From Calonectria ilicicola (lineage: Eukaryota > Ascomycota > Sordariomycetes > Hypocreales > Nectriaceae), in contig CP085825.1 in NCBI GenBank assembly GCA_020809705.1, forward strand, positions 2,046,001 through 2,110,000: 64,000 bases of DNA, in the 5' to 3' direction. A program made the position numbers and the translations under genes. Every line of letters begins with the position of its first letter. Position 1 is the stretch's first letter. Below the pieces are notes generated by a model. That model did not search any database and was not told the origin of the DNA. It was given only the letters and a program-made list of their open reading frames with translations. Positions 21,669-30,599 of the stretch are shown in pieces.

Positions 21669-22107
21669 CTCTCAGTGTCAGCTCCTGACCTGGTATGTCT
21701 GACCATGTGGAATGGTTACCAAGGGGAGCTAACCAACATTGGGCTGTGTTTGTTGGTGGATCTATGCCAGACTTCAGACTGGACAACTTAAAACTATTAA
21801 ATTAAGCTATGAGGTTAAAAAATGTGATGAATCGGCGCTTAATTTTCTCGAAAGTACCAGAGGAAACCTTTTCACCACGAGTAAGATCATATAACAAACC
21901 ATAGTGCGTTTTGAGGGTATTCTCCATTTCAACCTAAACAGCAGGACGGCATGTTATAAGTACGTCGAAGAATTAAGTCATAATGCTAGGTGAAACTGTT
22001 TAGGGTATTGCACTTGGGAAGAAAGTTTCTGAAATGACCGCTAAATTCCTTTTGCGATCCCCAACTTGACAAACTCTCTACAAACTACAACCCCAAACCG
22101 TAATAGG
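21669..22107. other. Intergenic region between the relic and the kinase-like gene
   Basis: About 440 bases. A short minus frame (about 21790-21930) is open but matches no family I know. Otherwise empty. Confidence 0.3.
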
Positions 22108-22929
22108 TCAATCGTCGAGTACTATTTTCAATGCATTCAAAACCTCTTCCGCGGAACTATACTCGGAGTTCCAGAGTCTCTGGATGATATCTCTAACTGG
22201 ATTATTCTTTGTCACGGTCGGATACTCTCCGTCGAGAAGTTTCTGCTGGATTTCCTCAACCTCAACAAGACCATACGGAATAGCCCATTCGGTAATCTCA
22301 CAAACTGCAGTGCCAAGTGCAAATAGCTCCATTGCAAGTGTCCCATCGGCGGGAGGCTCTCTGTTTCCTTCTGGCACCCAATACCGAGGCTCATAAGAAA
22401 ATAGAAGATCTGGATATATATCCTTCAGTGTAGATCCGGTGAAATCACTCAGTTTGATATGAAGATCATCAAAAACAAGAATATTTCTTGTTGAAATATC
22501 GCCCCAGATAACATCATGATTATGAATGTGTTTTAGAGCTTCCGATAGCTTTATTGCGATTTGTACACGCCTGGCCATGCTTGGGGGTTCATTTTGTTGA
22601 ATAAACTCTCTCAAATTTCCATTTGGAGCTCTCTCAAGACGTAAAGCCCAAGCCTCGCCATCTGGCGTCAATTCGAGACCTATGCACTTGAGAATGCATG
22701 GGTGGACACCGAGAGATTTATAGATAGTAGCCTCGCGCTTGAGTCGGTTGCTTGTGTCCTCAGCATAAGCTGCACGATCGTACATTTCACCATCAAGCCA
22801 ATACCCTGCAGCCTTTAGAATAGATTCGGGGTTGCTTTTCTCAGCATATACAATGCTAAGAGCCGTTCGGCCAAGAGGTTCCAGTCTGGCCCTGATAAGA
22901 TGGGCTGCTTCTCGGTCAGATAATCGCAT
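22108..22929 (-). CDS. Protein-kinase-like protein, 273 aa, DFT instead of DFG
   Basis: Single exon. Kinase-fold landmarks: a possible beta3 Lys in SILKAAG (about residue 39), the alphaC Glu in RLKREATIYKSLG, the hinge ALRLERAPNGNL, a catalytic-loop equivalent HDVIWGDISTRNILV (Asp present, HRD replaced by WGD), DFTGS in place of DFG, and the C-lobe ELFALGTAVCEI. It resembles the small, divergent fungal kinase-like proteins that have the fold without flanking domains. Catalytic Asp and metal-binding Asp survive, so activity cannot be excluded; the Gly to Thr change and the lack of a glycine-rich loop argue for weak or altered activity. The start at 22929 is the first ATG of the conserved frame. 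Confidence 0.72.
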   Translation of the reverse strand: MRLSDREAAHLIRARLEPLGRTALSIVYAEKSNPESILKAAGYWLDGEMYDRAAYAEDTSNRLKREATIYKSLGVHPCILKCIGLELTPDGEAWALRLERAPNGNLREFIQQNEPPSMARRVQIAIKLSEALKHIHNHDVIWGDISTRNILVFDDLHIKLSDFTGSTLKDIYPDLLFSYEPRYWVPEGNREPPADGTLAMELFALGTAVCEITEWAIPYGLVEVEEIQQKLLDGEYPTVTKNNPVRDIIQRLWNSEYSSAEEVLNALKIVLDD

Positions 22930-23546
22930 TTTGAAATGGTGGATGGAATCGAAATGATAAAATGCAACAGGAATGAATGGTTGCTGATTTGTGTTGATTT
23001 GGCGGGATCTGGATAGAGGATTCTTGGTGGTGGAAAAAGAGAAATCAAATCAACTTAATATGCCACGAAAGCGCATCTGCTGCACGTGCACGACCGGATT
23101 AGCTCCCGAACCGATTAGATGAAAGCCATGCTCTCGAAATGTGACTAGCAAAGTACATGGAACCAACAAATATCGGTGAACATGCGCTCGCGATTTGCGT
23201 TCTCCACCTGGGCGCGGTTCATTGGAACGGAGGCTCGTCGCATACCCTAGTGCCGCGCGGAATTCTCACCTAAGTTCAAGGTCCAGGTTGTAAATGCATG
23301 TTGGTTGTGGTCTGTCGCTAACTGACTAAAAATCTGAAAAGGCGCACTGGGGCTTCCAATTTAACTGTCATTGGTCTCGTCATATCCCCAGGAGATACCA
23401 GAGGGATATACCACAAAGGATTCGCAAAGAGTCTTGGCTAGATATTAGAATCGGTCATTTACTCACAAACTTAGCTGATTTGAGCGGACTAATATGAAAC
23501 ACTCGTTGACCTGCTTGAGAAGCCCCCATCCTTTGGTGATGTCCAT
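22930..23546. other. Intergenic region upstream of the kinase-like gene
   Basis: About 620 bases. Promoter of the kinase-like gene on the left. The right side may hold unrecognisable remains of the P450 N-terminus, but I cannot support any reading frame. Confidence 0.3.
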
Positions 23547-24224
23547 CTCGTACCCTTCGTCATCAAACTAGCTCTGAAGAGATTGGTCGAAAGTTTCTTG
23601 ATTTTTGACGAACTGATATCATCAGCGTTAGATGTTGGAGGTGATGTCAACTTTTCCTGGCCCTTTGGCTTTGTTAACCGTAGGGATGATGATGGCTTAT
23701 TCGACCGAGCCAAAGTCACTCTTTCGTCGATCGCGTGGCTCATGCATGTAGGATGGATATTTCGTCTTCACCAATAGCTCATCCCAATTATTTGGAATTG
23801 GCTGAAAGCAAATGATCGCAATCGGCATTTTTACCAGCTTGCAACACGAGAAATGACCAGCCGAAAGGACCGTTGCGGTGATACAAAGGATACTCTGGCA
23901 CAGCTCTTTGATGTGCAGGCAAAGAAACCACAATTAAGCGATATAGACATCTCTTTTATGATGACTACAAATGTTTTGCCGGATCAGATACTGCATCCAC
24001 TTCCCTGCCTGCGCTATTCTATTTTCTATTGACAAAACCCGAGAAGATGTCGAAGCTGATCCAAGAGTTGGACGAGAAAATAGCACAAGGTCAATTGAGT
24101 TCTATTTTAACGCCTCGCGAGGCTCCAACCTATTCATATCTACAAGTTATATATCAAGTTTTGCGACTTGTTCCCCCATTCGGGACACGGAGATGTTCCC
24201 TCAGGAGGCATTAAAATAGGCTGA
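23547..24224 (+). pseudogene. Broken, truncated cytochrome P450 (pisatin-demethylase-like)
   Basis: A plus-strand frame from about 23547 contains VNFSWPFGFVNRRDDDGLF, the fungal P450 block before helix E. A TAG at 23775-23777 interrupts it. The same frame continues with SRKDRCGDTKDTLAQLFDVQ and SFMMTTNV. About 23973 a one-base deletion shifts to a frame with the I-helix motif FAGSDTAS, then TKPEKMSKLIQELDEKIAQG and SYLQVIYQVLRLVPPFG (K-helix, with the ExxR Glu replaced by Gln). A further shift near 24190 gives DVPSGGIKIG and a stop at 24224. The heme-binding Cys region and the N-terminal membrane part are absent. The gene is clearly dead. It ends 79 bases from the tRNA gene. Confidence 0.82.
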
Positions 24225-24274
24225 ATCACTTACCTGAGTGCTGCAGACAAAAAAGAAGTCGGAAAATAATTTCC

Positions 24275-24281
24275 AAAAAAA
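24275..24281 (-). terminator. RNA polymerase III terminator (T7)
   Basis: A run of seven A on the plus strand, hence T7 in the tRNA transcript sense, 21 bases after the tRNA 3' end. Four or more T suffice for Pol III termination. Confidence 0.65.
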
Positions 24282-24302
24282 GAGAGGAGAGCGAATCGCT
24301 TT

Positions 24303-24426
24303 TAGCAATTGCACGTTTCGATCGTGCGACCTCCGGGTTATGAGCCCGGCTGGAAGGAGTTAGCTTGATGCATCCTGCCAATGGAATTGAATGTAACATA
24401 CCGCGCTTCCACTGCGCCAAATTGCT
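24303..24426 (-). tRNA. Initiator tRNA-Met (CAU) gene with an mRNA-type intron at 26/27
   Basis: Removing 24350-24401 leaves 72 bases that fold completely: acceptor AGCAATT/AATTGCT plus A73, D stem GCGC/GCGC with a 7-base loop, anticodon stem CCGGG/CCCGG with loop CTCATAA, and T stem GCACG/CGTGC with loop ATCGAAA. Initiator hallmarks are A1-U72, three G:C pairs closing the anticodon stem, and A54/A60 in the T loop. The A box (TGGCGCAGTGG) and B box region are intact, and a T7 terminator follows. The tRNA would start translation by delivering Met to the 40S subunit. The intervening 52 bases are at neither the normal intron position (37/38) nor a position the tRNA splicing endonuclease is known to use in fungi. 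Either an unusual functional gene or a very recent insertion. Confidence 0.85.
24350..24401 (-). other. 52-nt spliceosomal-type intron inside the tRNA
   Basis: On the minus strand the insert starts GTATGT, has GCTAAC shortly before the end and finishes TTCCAG. These are the same donor, branch and acceptor signals as in the protein-coding introns of this window, and the length (52) is also typical. It separates G26 from C27 exactly. Confidence 0.75.
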
Positions 24427-25141
24427 TTCATTGGTTGAATGCCGCTGGCTTTAATCAACATCATACAGCTAGCTACCATTGCCTGGTTATCTGCACAGTG
24501 CATCGCATTCATTCAAGGGATATAATGAAAGCCTGGACAGGTATTTCACAAGAGTCAGGAATGTCAAATGTCTAGTCAATGAACATGTTTTTTTTTATAC
24601 CTTTGATGTCATTTATTCAGGTGCATATGGGGAACATGGCACAAATTCATTGAAAACACTTATTTGGTCAGATTGACACGGTTTGGGCTTCAAGTGACAC
24701 TATCATTTGACTGTCGAGATCAATAATTGAAAATCACCAAGACAAGTTTAATACAGTGTTCTTAAAGCCATAACAGTATAATTATACATTTCGACTGATC
24801 TTTGTATGGCAAGTAGCAGTTTAGATCTCGGTGAAACCATTGACATATATATACATGACAAGCCAGACGCTATTTCCAAATCAATTCCACGATATTATAT
24901 CTCTCTTGACGCCCGCTTCGCTAGGTCCGGGTTCTAGACCTGCAGAATACCAACGGGATTTCCTTTAATCTAGTCCTAAATCTTGATTTGCCTGGAAAAT
25001 GACCTTATTCTCAGTTCCAATTATTGAATTGGTGTCGCACTTCTCCCTGCATATCTTTAAGAGTGAGCATATAATTCTCCCCCTAATCATTTATGCGAAT
25101 CGGAGCTAATAATTGTGAATTGGCTAAAAATAGCCAATGCT
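24427..25141. other. Intergenic region, tRNA 5' flank and acyltransferase 3' flank
   Basis: About 715 AT-rich bases. No gene, repeat or second tRNA seen. Confidence 0.35.
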
Positions 25142-26656
25142 TCATAGTCCATCAGGAGCCTCAGCGTATCGCCTCCACTCGGGGTCCTTCAGGAGCCTCT
25201 CCATAGCCGAGTTCTCAACACCAACCAAGACCTCAGTACCGCCCCTCTTGGGGTCAGGGAGAACAACCTGCATAGTGTGTGTAATACCGCAAGATGGAGG
25301 CCTCAAGGATTGCATGGTGTTGCCAAAAGCGGGACCCCACTGAAGATCATAGAAGGGGAATTCTCTCCAGCTGGACTGGATCATGTGGTTACCAGGCATG
25401 TCCAAGAAGCAAACAGGGGCCAAGCGGTTCACATCCTTGAGACCCTCAATGATGGTAGTCAACTCATCAAGGTAAACGCCCTCGGCCTTGGCAACAGCTC
25501 GTCGAGCGACGATGGCCAAATCGGCAAGCGAGGCCTCGGTAACGACCTTGCGGAGATCCATAATGGCGGGAGCAAAGCCAAGAACGTTACCAATGGTGTA
25601 CTTGTGTACAGGAACGCCAGCACGTCGACGAGCATCAAGGGCAATAGCAACCTGGGAAGGGCCGCCGGCGGGAGGGGCTTCGGGGTCGACTTCCACGGTA
25701 GGATCAGTGAGGCTGGGGTGCTGAGCAGTCATGGTAGCGCGCCAGATGAGAGCCGTAAGGGCATCATTGGTCGAAATGTACTCGGGAAGGGTCTCATCCT
25801 TTAGAAGTTTGGCGTTCTTGGGCGAGGCCTCCTCCTTCAGCGCAGCAAGCTTCTCAGGGGAAAAGTACCAGATGTGGCCGTGGGTAATGGGGCTGGCCAG
25901 CTTGGGAGGCACCTCAGTGGGGGTGAAAGGAAGCTCAATGTACTCATGGTGGTTCAGGTCTAGCTCAGTGTTGTTTCCAGAGACCTTCATGAGCTTCTCA
26001 CGGTCCTCCCAGGGAATCTCAACGGGCTCAGTGATAGGGATGCCCTGGGCCTTGCGTACTTCCTCGGACAGAATCTCGGTAAATTTGAAGGCGCAGGTGT
26101 GATCGCAGTAAGCGTGGAGGAAGAACATGTTTAGAAGAAGACCACCTCGGATAAAGTTGGCCTGCATAAGGGTGACAGTCATGTGGTCACCGGGCTGAGG
26201 CCACTCACCACCAAGGCCACGCTTGGTGACAATCTTGGGGTCCAGCTCAGAGGCGGGGAAGTTTCGAGCCTTGAGCTCAGCAAAGGTTGGGAAAGCTCCC
26301 TCTGCTCGAAGATCCTTGACGGCAAAGTCATCGACCTCATCTCCATAGTGGTGGAACTGCAGGAGACCATCTTGCTTGCCCTCCAAAGGCATCACCTCGC
26401 AGCCGGCTACAGGAGTGCGATCCTTGAAGGCCTTGTAACTATCCTTGAGGATGGTGGACAGGGCATCAATGTCATAGTCATCTGGCAGCTCAAAGAAGAA
26501 GATGTTGCGAACCCATCCCTTGGGACCAATTTGCTCAGTAGGAAGAAGGGGAGGTGCTAGGTTGGGCAGCTCAGCAACCTTGACGGTGGCCTCCGACTTG
26601 TCAGAGATCTGGAGCTGGTCAATTGACACAGGCTCGACGGGAATTTCAGTGGCCAT
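25142..26656 (-). CDS. BAHD/trichothecene-acetyltransferase-like acyltransferase, 504 aa
   Basis: Single exon. The acyl-CoA transferase catalytic motif HxxxD is present as HAYCD (residues 181-185) in MFFLHAYCDH. The second family motif (DFGWG) is represented by YDLQWGPAFG near the C-terminus, and a NVLGFAP block lies between. The overall layout (LPP...QIGPKGWVRNIFFFEL at the N-terminus) fits fungal BAHD-type transferases that acylate secondary metabolites or alcohols with acyl-CoA in the cytosol. The length is normal. The start MATEIPVEP at 26656 is preferred to the frame opening at 26698 because only the former has family-like sequence. It is divergent from the rhodopsin-like gene across a 1.2 kb region. 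No other biosynthetic gene is adjacent, so the acceptor molecule is unknown. Confidence 0.83.
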   Translation of the reverse strand: MATEIPVEPVSIDQLQISDKSEATVKVAELPNLAPPLLPTEQIGPKGWVRNIFFFELPDDYDIDALSTILKDSYKAFKDRTPVAGCEVMPLEGKQDGLLQFHHYGDEVDDFAVKDLRAEGAFPTFAELKARNFPASELDPKIVTKRGLGGEWPQPGDHMTVTLMQANFIRGGLLLNMFFLHAYCDHTCAFKFTEILSEEVRKAQGIPITEPVEIPWEDREKLMKVSGNNTELDLNHHEYIELPFTPTEVPPKLASPITHGHIWYFSPEKLAALKEEASPKNAKLLKDETLPEYISTNDALTALIWRATMTAQHPSLTDPTVEVDPEAPPAGGPSQVAIALDARRRAGVPVHKYTIGNVLGFAPAIMDLRKVVTEASLADLAIVARRAVAKAEGVYLDELTTIIEGLKDVNRLAPVCFLDMPGNHMIQSSWREFPFYDLQWGPAFGNTMQSLRPPSCGITHTMQVVLPDPKRGGTEVLVGVENSAMERLLKDPEWRRYAEAPDGL

Positions 26657-27828
26657 ATTGAAACGAAACGGGTAAAATCTGCACTTTGGAAGAAACAAAA
26701 AATCAAAGCAAAGGGTATGTAAACAGCAAAGTGACTGACTGGGTTGGAACGTGGGAAGATATGAAACAAATTTAAACGCGCATAAACTTCCTTTCGGCTA
26801 TATGGAAGGATGGCAGGCTTCCGGAACATATACTCCTCTAGAATACTCGCTTTCCCTTCGCCTCCACGGACAACTTTCCCTACCTGTATAAGTGTAAAGG
26901 GGGCATCCCTCGGGCCGGTGGGCGACTCCAATTGGGAAGGAGGCCTGAAAATCTATGAAACTGACAGAATAATAGCTTGGTTCCAGCGTGCTGGTCCTGA
27001 CACGCCATCAAACCCGCTCATGATACGACGTCTCCGGTGCCTAGTGGAAGAGTTGTTGGCTCTTGTTCTCGGGTGTTGGCCGTGACCCTGTTGCCTCCAG
27101 GGATATCGCCCACATAAACGTCCAGATCTGGGTAGGTTGAGAACAACCGGGAATAAATTGCCCTTGTAGCATGCTGGGATCGCGTAGAAATGCACCCCTT
27201 GCGAGTGATTGCCAGTATGGAATTGTTATCAGGAGCCCACGTGCTAGCACGAGCCATGAACATAATTCAGCTAAAAGATGGCTCGTTCGCGAGAAAGTAC
27301 AGTGGCATCGTCCCTGGACCCCGACGATCCAAATATGTATCTCGTGCTATGCGGATCCGGGCCCACTTAGAATCCTCTCAACTTCAGGGATCATGGCCCC
27401 CTTACAACCACAGCAAAAGACATGGGTAACCAACCAAGCAGCCCCCTACTGTCACCATTGCGGGTCAGGACGGATTATGGGGCTGTCAGGCGATGTCAAC
27501 CACTCCCGTTGTAAGTACACACCGCAGCTTGCAACCGTCTCCATGCCATGCTACGCCGGTGTAGTCTGTAAGACGGGGCGGGCCGGAAGAATTTGATGAG
27601 TCCAAGTCATGAATCGAGGGCCATGTAAGCTGCACGCGGTCCCTTGCATCTTCATTAGCCGCATCAAGAACGCATAGCCTATTAAGGAGTCCCGGTTACC
27701 TGGACAAGCATCTTGCGTCTTGTTGGTTATATCCATGAAATTCCCCTGCGAGGTTAATTTGTTCGGCCTCTCTGCCTAATGGTGTTGGTTCGTTCTTGTT
27801 TCTGGTAGGTGTCCATGTGATTCTGGAG
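26657..27828. promoter_or_regulatory. Shared divergent promoter region, acyltransferase / rhodopsin-like gene
   Basis: About 1.2 kb between two start codons on opposite strands. No open frame with a recognisable product. No operator assigned. Confidence 0.4.
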
Positions 27829-29227
27829 ATGGCCGTCGACAAGAACATAGAGGCCATTTTTGGCGCAGCTCCCGATGGTCTAGATTTGACCGAACAGACT
27901 GTTACAGTCTACAACATCGTCGTTTGCGTGGCGCTCGGAGTTTCAATCCTCTTTGTGGCTTTACGATTCTGGGTGCGGAAGACCAAGGGCTCAGATCTTT
28001 GGTATGACGATTATGCCATTGCCTTCAGTACTGTGAGTTTGAGCATTTTGGGTCGGCCATCAATTTCGGTCAAGTGCTCACAATCTTCTAGTTTTGCACC
28101 GGCGCTACGGTAGCAGCCACTATTCTCGGTATGTATAGTTGGTTAAGCTCTGGGATGTAAAGGCTTTGGAAACTGACCTTGTCTGCTTTTGAACAGCTGG
28201 AGAATTTGGTGCTGGAGAGCATGTGTGGGCGAACAATATAGAGAGGTTCATCAGGCTGATCAAGGTTGGTAACTCGGGACAGAATACAATCCGTGATCTA
28301 GAGAGATCAGCCAGTTAACAGAATTTCCAGCTCGTTTATGCCGAACCCTACATTTACGCACTTGCCGTTACCACGACTAAACTCAGCATTTTATTGCTGT
28401 ATCATCGACTTTTTCGCTCCAAGGCCGACGACAACCGACTCTTTAACAACATGTTTTGGGTGGCGACTTTCCTTACAACCATCTACCCGTTCATCCTATG
28501 GATTACCATGGCCTTGGCTTGTCGACCCGTGAGCTACTACTGGAACCAATATCTTGGCGCGACGGGCACATGCATCGATACTCACTTGTTCTTCCTTCTC
28601 CTCGGAATTGTGAACATGCTTAACGACATTGTTATCTTGGTTGTCCCGATCCCCCGAATTCTGCAGCTTCACTTGAACAGCAAGGCTAAAGCATCCATTG
28701 TTGGTATTATGCTGCTGGGCAGTTTGTAAGTCTCCACCTTCGTCTCACCAGAGCCTCGTCTAACTTCGCCAAGCGTTTGTGTTGCCAGTATCTTCCGAAT
28801 CTATTATCTCAACGGGCTATTCAAAACACTTGATGTCACATGGTGGATGGGTCCTTCATTCGCCTGGTCCAGTATCGAGCCGTCGGTCGCCATTATTTCG
28901 GCATGTCTTCCTACTCTCGCTCCTCTTTTCCGAATGGGTCGAAAGAAAGGGACCAGCAGCAACCCGTACTACGTAAACGATAGAACTGGCGAGGGGACTG
29001 GGCATATGAACTCGCGCAACGTTGCAGGTCGTTTCAATGCGGGCCACATGAGAATCGAAGACGACGAAGTCGAACTTACGTACAAAGTGCAGGGAGGCGA
29101 AACAGCATCTCACCGCAGCCCAGGAAGTCAAGGGAGCTCAGAGTATGACCGAGCTATAGTGGTGAAAACCCATGTAATGGTTACGTCGGAGGGACGTGAA
29201 GGCCGTGGCATGGACGATCGCATCTAA
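27829..29227 (+). CDS. Fungal rhodopsin-domain (SAT4/Pth11-like) integral membrane protein, 388 aa
   Basis: Five exons: 27829-28032, 28092-28128, 28197-28264, 28322-28725, 28774-29227. The product has seven hydrophobic segments in the first 290 residues. It carries the family marks WYDDYAIAFST after TM2, FGAGEHVW, YALAVTTTKLSILLLYHRLF, the ACRPVSYYWNQ / GTCIDTHLF pair of cysteines, DIVILVVPIP, and WSSIEPSVAIISACLPTLAP in the last TM. A hydrophilic tail with DDEVEL and a Ser-rich part follows. These proteins are abundant in plant- and insect-associated ascomycetes; the founding Pth11 senses surface cues, but most members have no known ligand. The extracellular CFEM domain of some Pth11 proteins is absent here. 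Confidence 0.87.
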
Positions 29228-29903
29228 TGGATAGGGGGGGTTGTTACGGAACCCATCGGCAAACTTGACCCATCTACTTGAAGCGACGGTCCAGGGTTTG
29301 AGGGGGGGAAGCGTTTCGATATGCGGATTGCATAATACAACCAAGGAAATCAGTTCACACGAAAGGCCAGGGACACCAGCGATACTGTGGTACAGGCAGA
29401 GTTGTGCATTGGTACACCAATGAATCGGACCATTTCCGTAAAATAATAGCAAGACATAGAGATCACACGATCAGGCCGGTCACTCGGCAGCACAAAATCG
29501 CACAAAAAAAAGGCTGTGGGACATGGGGCTCACAAACAAAGCACAATTAAGAGAGAAATCCAACTCCGCATTTCCGGTCAATGACCTGTTTACGAGTCAG
29601 ACACATAAAAATTCCCTCCGCAGTCAAGTGTGGATTTCATTTTGGGGCTAGGCGGAATTCGCACTTAAAGGATGAGAGGAGTCTAACCCATGCTTCAATG
29701 TGACGTGACAAGGATCTAGGTTGTTGGAGCGGATCCATCCCGCTGGCCAAGATTGAAGGGAACTAACCTCAGGGTTGTCTAGCGTCAGCATTGTATCTCG
29801 ACCGAGATAGCCAAGACAGTCGCACCACTGGCAACTGCCGGAGCCGCAGCGACGTCAGGCAAATGCCCATAAGGGGCTGGGGACGCAGGGCATTAACGGC
29901 TTG

Positions 29904-29945
29904 GACCAACGGCTGGGACCAACGGCCGGGACCAACAACGGCCGG
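29904..29945. repeat. Three-copy direct repeat, unit about 14-16 nt
   Basis: Near-identical units GGACCAACGGCTG / GGACCAACGGCCG / GGACCAACAACGGCCG follow each other. Non-coding; replication slippage is the simplest origin. Confidence 0.6.
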
Positions 29946-30075
29946 GAATTTGTACCACAAGGGCAAACTTCATGCACGTGTCTCGACAATCTTTGAGCAT
30001 TGTGATTCCTGTGAAACAGAGTTCCGCTAATCGCCGACTGTATAGTGAGAATTGCCCGATTGACTCAAACTCTCT

Positions 30076-30099
30076 CCAATCAGCATTTATATATTATAC
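30076..30099 (+). promoter_or_regulatory. Possible CCAAT and TATA elements of the small Cys-rich gene
   Basis: CCAATCA at 30076-30082 and TTTATATATTATAC at 30086-30099, ending about 100 bases before the ATG at 30203. The spacing is reasonable for a fungal TATA promoter. Based only on motif match. Confidence 0.35.
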
Positions 30100-30202
30100 A
30101 ATCTTGTCCCGTTTCCCAGATCATATATCACAATCCCAATCATCTTTCAATGCCATCAAACTGTCAATTCTTTTGTAAAAAGAAAAGAAAGGAGAGGGAA
30201 AA

Positions 30203-30599
30203 ATGTGCTGCTTGGGCCAGGTCTATTGCACTTCTTGCTACGGTCTCCACATGGTTCGCATTCGCCGGTGTCGTGGATTGCTTGACAGGCACCCCGGTCT
30301 TGACCCAACAGTCGTATTCCATGTCAAGGAGTTTTGCTGGACCCCGAGTCCCGGCTGCAATAATCTCGCCTTTTACAAATCTCCGATCAGCATGGGACAC
30401 TGCTATGAGTGTCGCTCTACTGAAGAAGAGCTAGTCTCTAGTACGCCAACTAGGTCGCATTTACTTCTCCATTTATCGCATTTACTAACCTCTAAAAGAG
30501 GAAATGATCGAAGGTTTAGCAGCACATTGCTGGAAGCACGTCCCAGGCGATCCATCACCAAGAAATCGGCCAAGTTTTGCGTCTCCACAGCAGGCCTGA
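30203..30599 (+). CDS. Small cysteine-rich protein of unknown function, 112 aa
   Basis: Two exons, 30203-30440 and 30499-30599. The 58-nt intron has GTACGC, a textbook TTTACTAACC branch site and an AAAAG acceptor. Spliced, the frame ends at TGA 30597-30599; read through without splicing it would run to 158 codons with unnatural composition. Cysteines fall in pairs: MCC, YCTSC, a spaced RRC, FC, GC and HCYEC. There is no signal peptide, so it is probably intracellular; the pattern resembles small fungal proteins that begin MC and end in a CxxC, which have no known role. Metal binding is possible. A purine-rich AAAGGAGAGGGAAAAATG precedes the start. Confidence 0.5.

Larger units (their letters stand above)
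29228..30202. other. Intergenic region between rhodopsin-like and small Cys-rich gene
   Basis: About 975 bases. Contains a short direct repeat (29904-29945) and, at its right end, a plausible core promoter for the gene at 30203. Otherwise no coding signal. Confidence 0.35.

Noticed and set aside
24226..24420. 64-codon minus-strand frame covering the tRNA gene
   Set aside because: Chance frame across the tRNA; the protein has no motif, whereas the RNA fold is complete.
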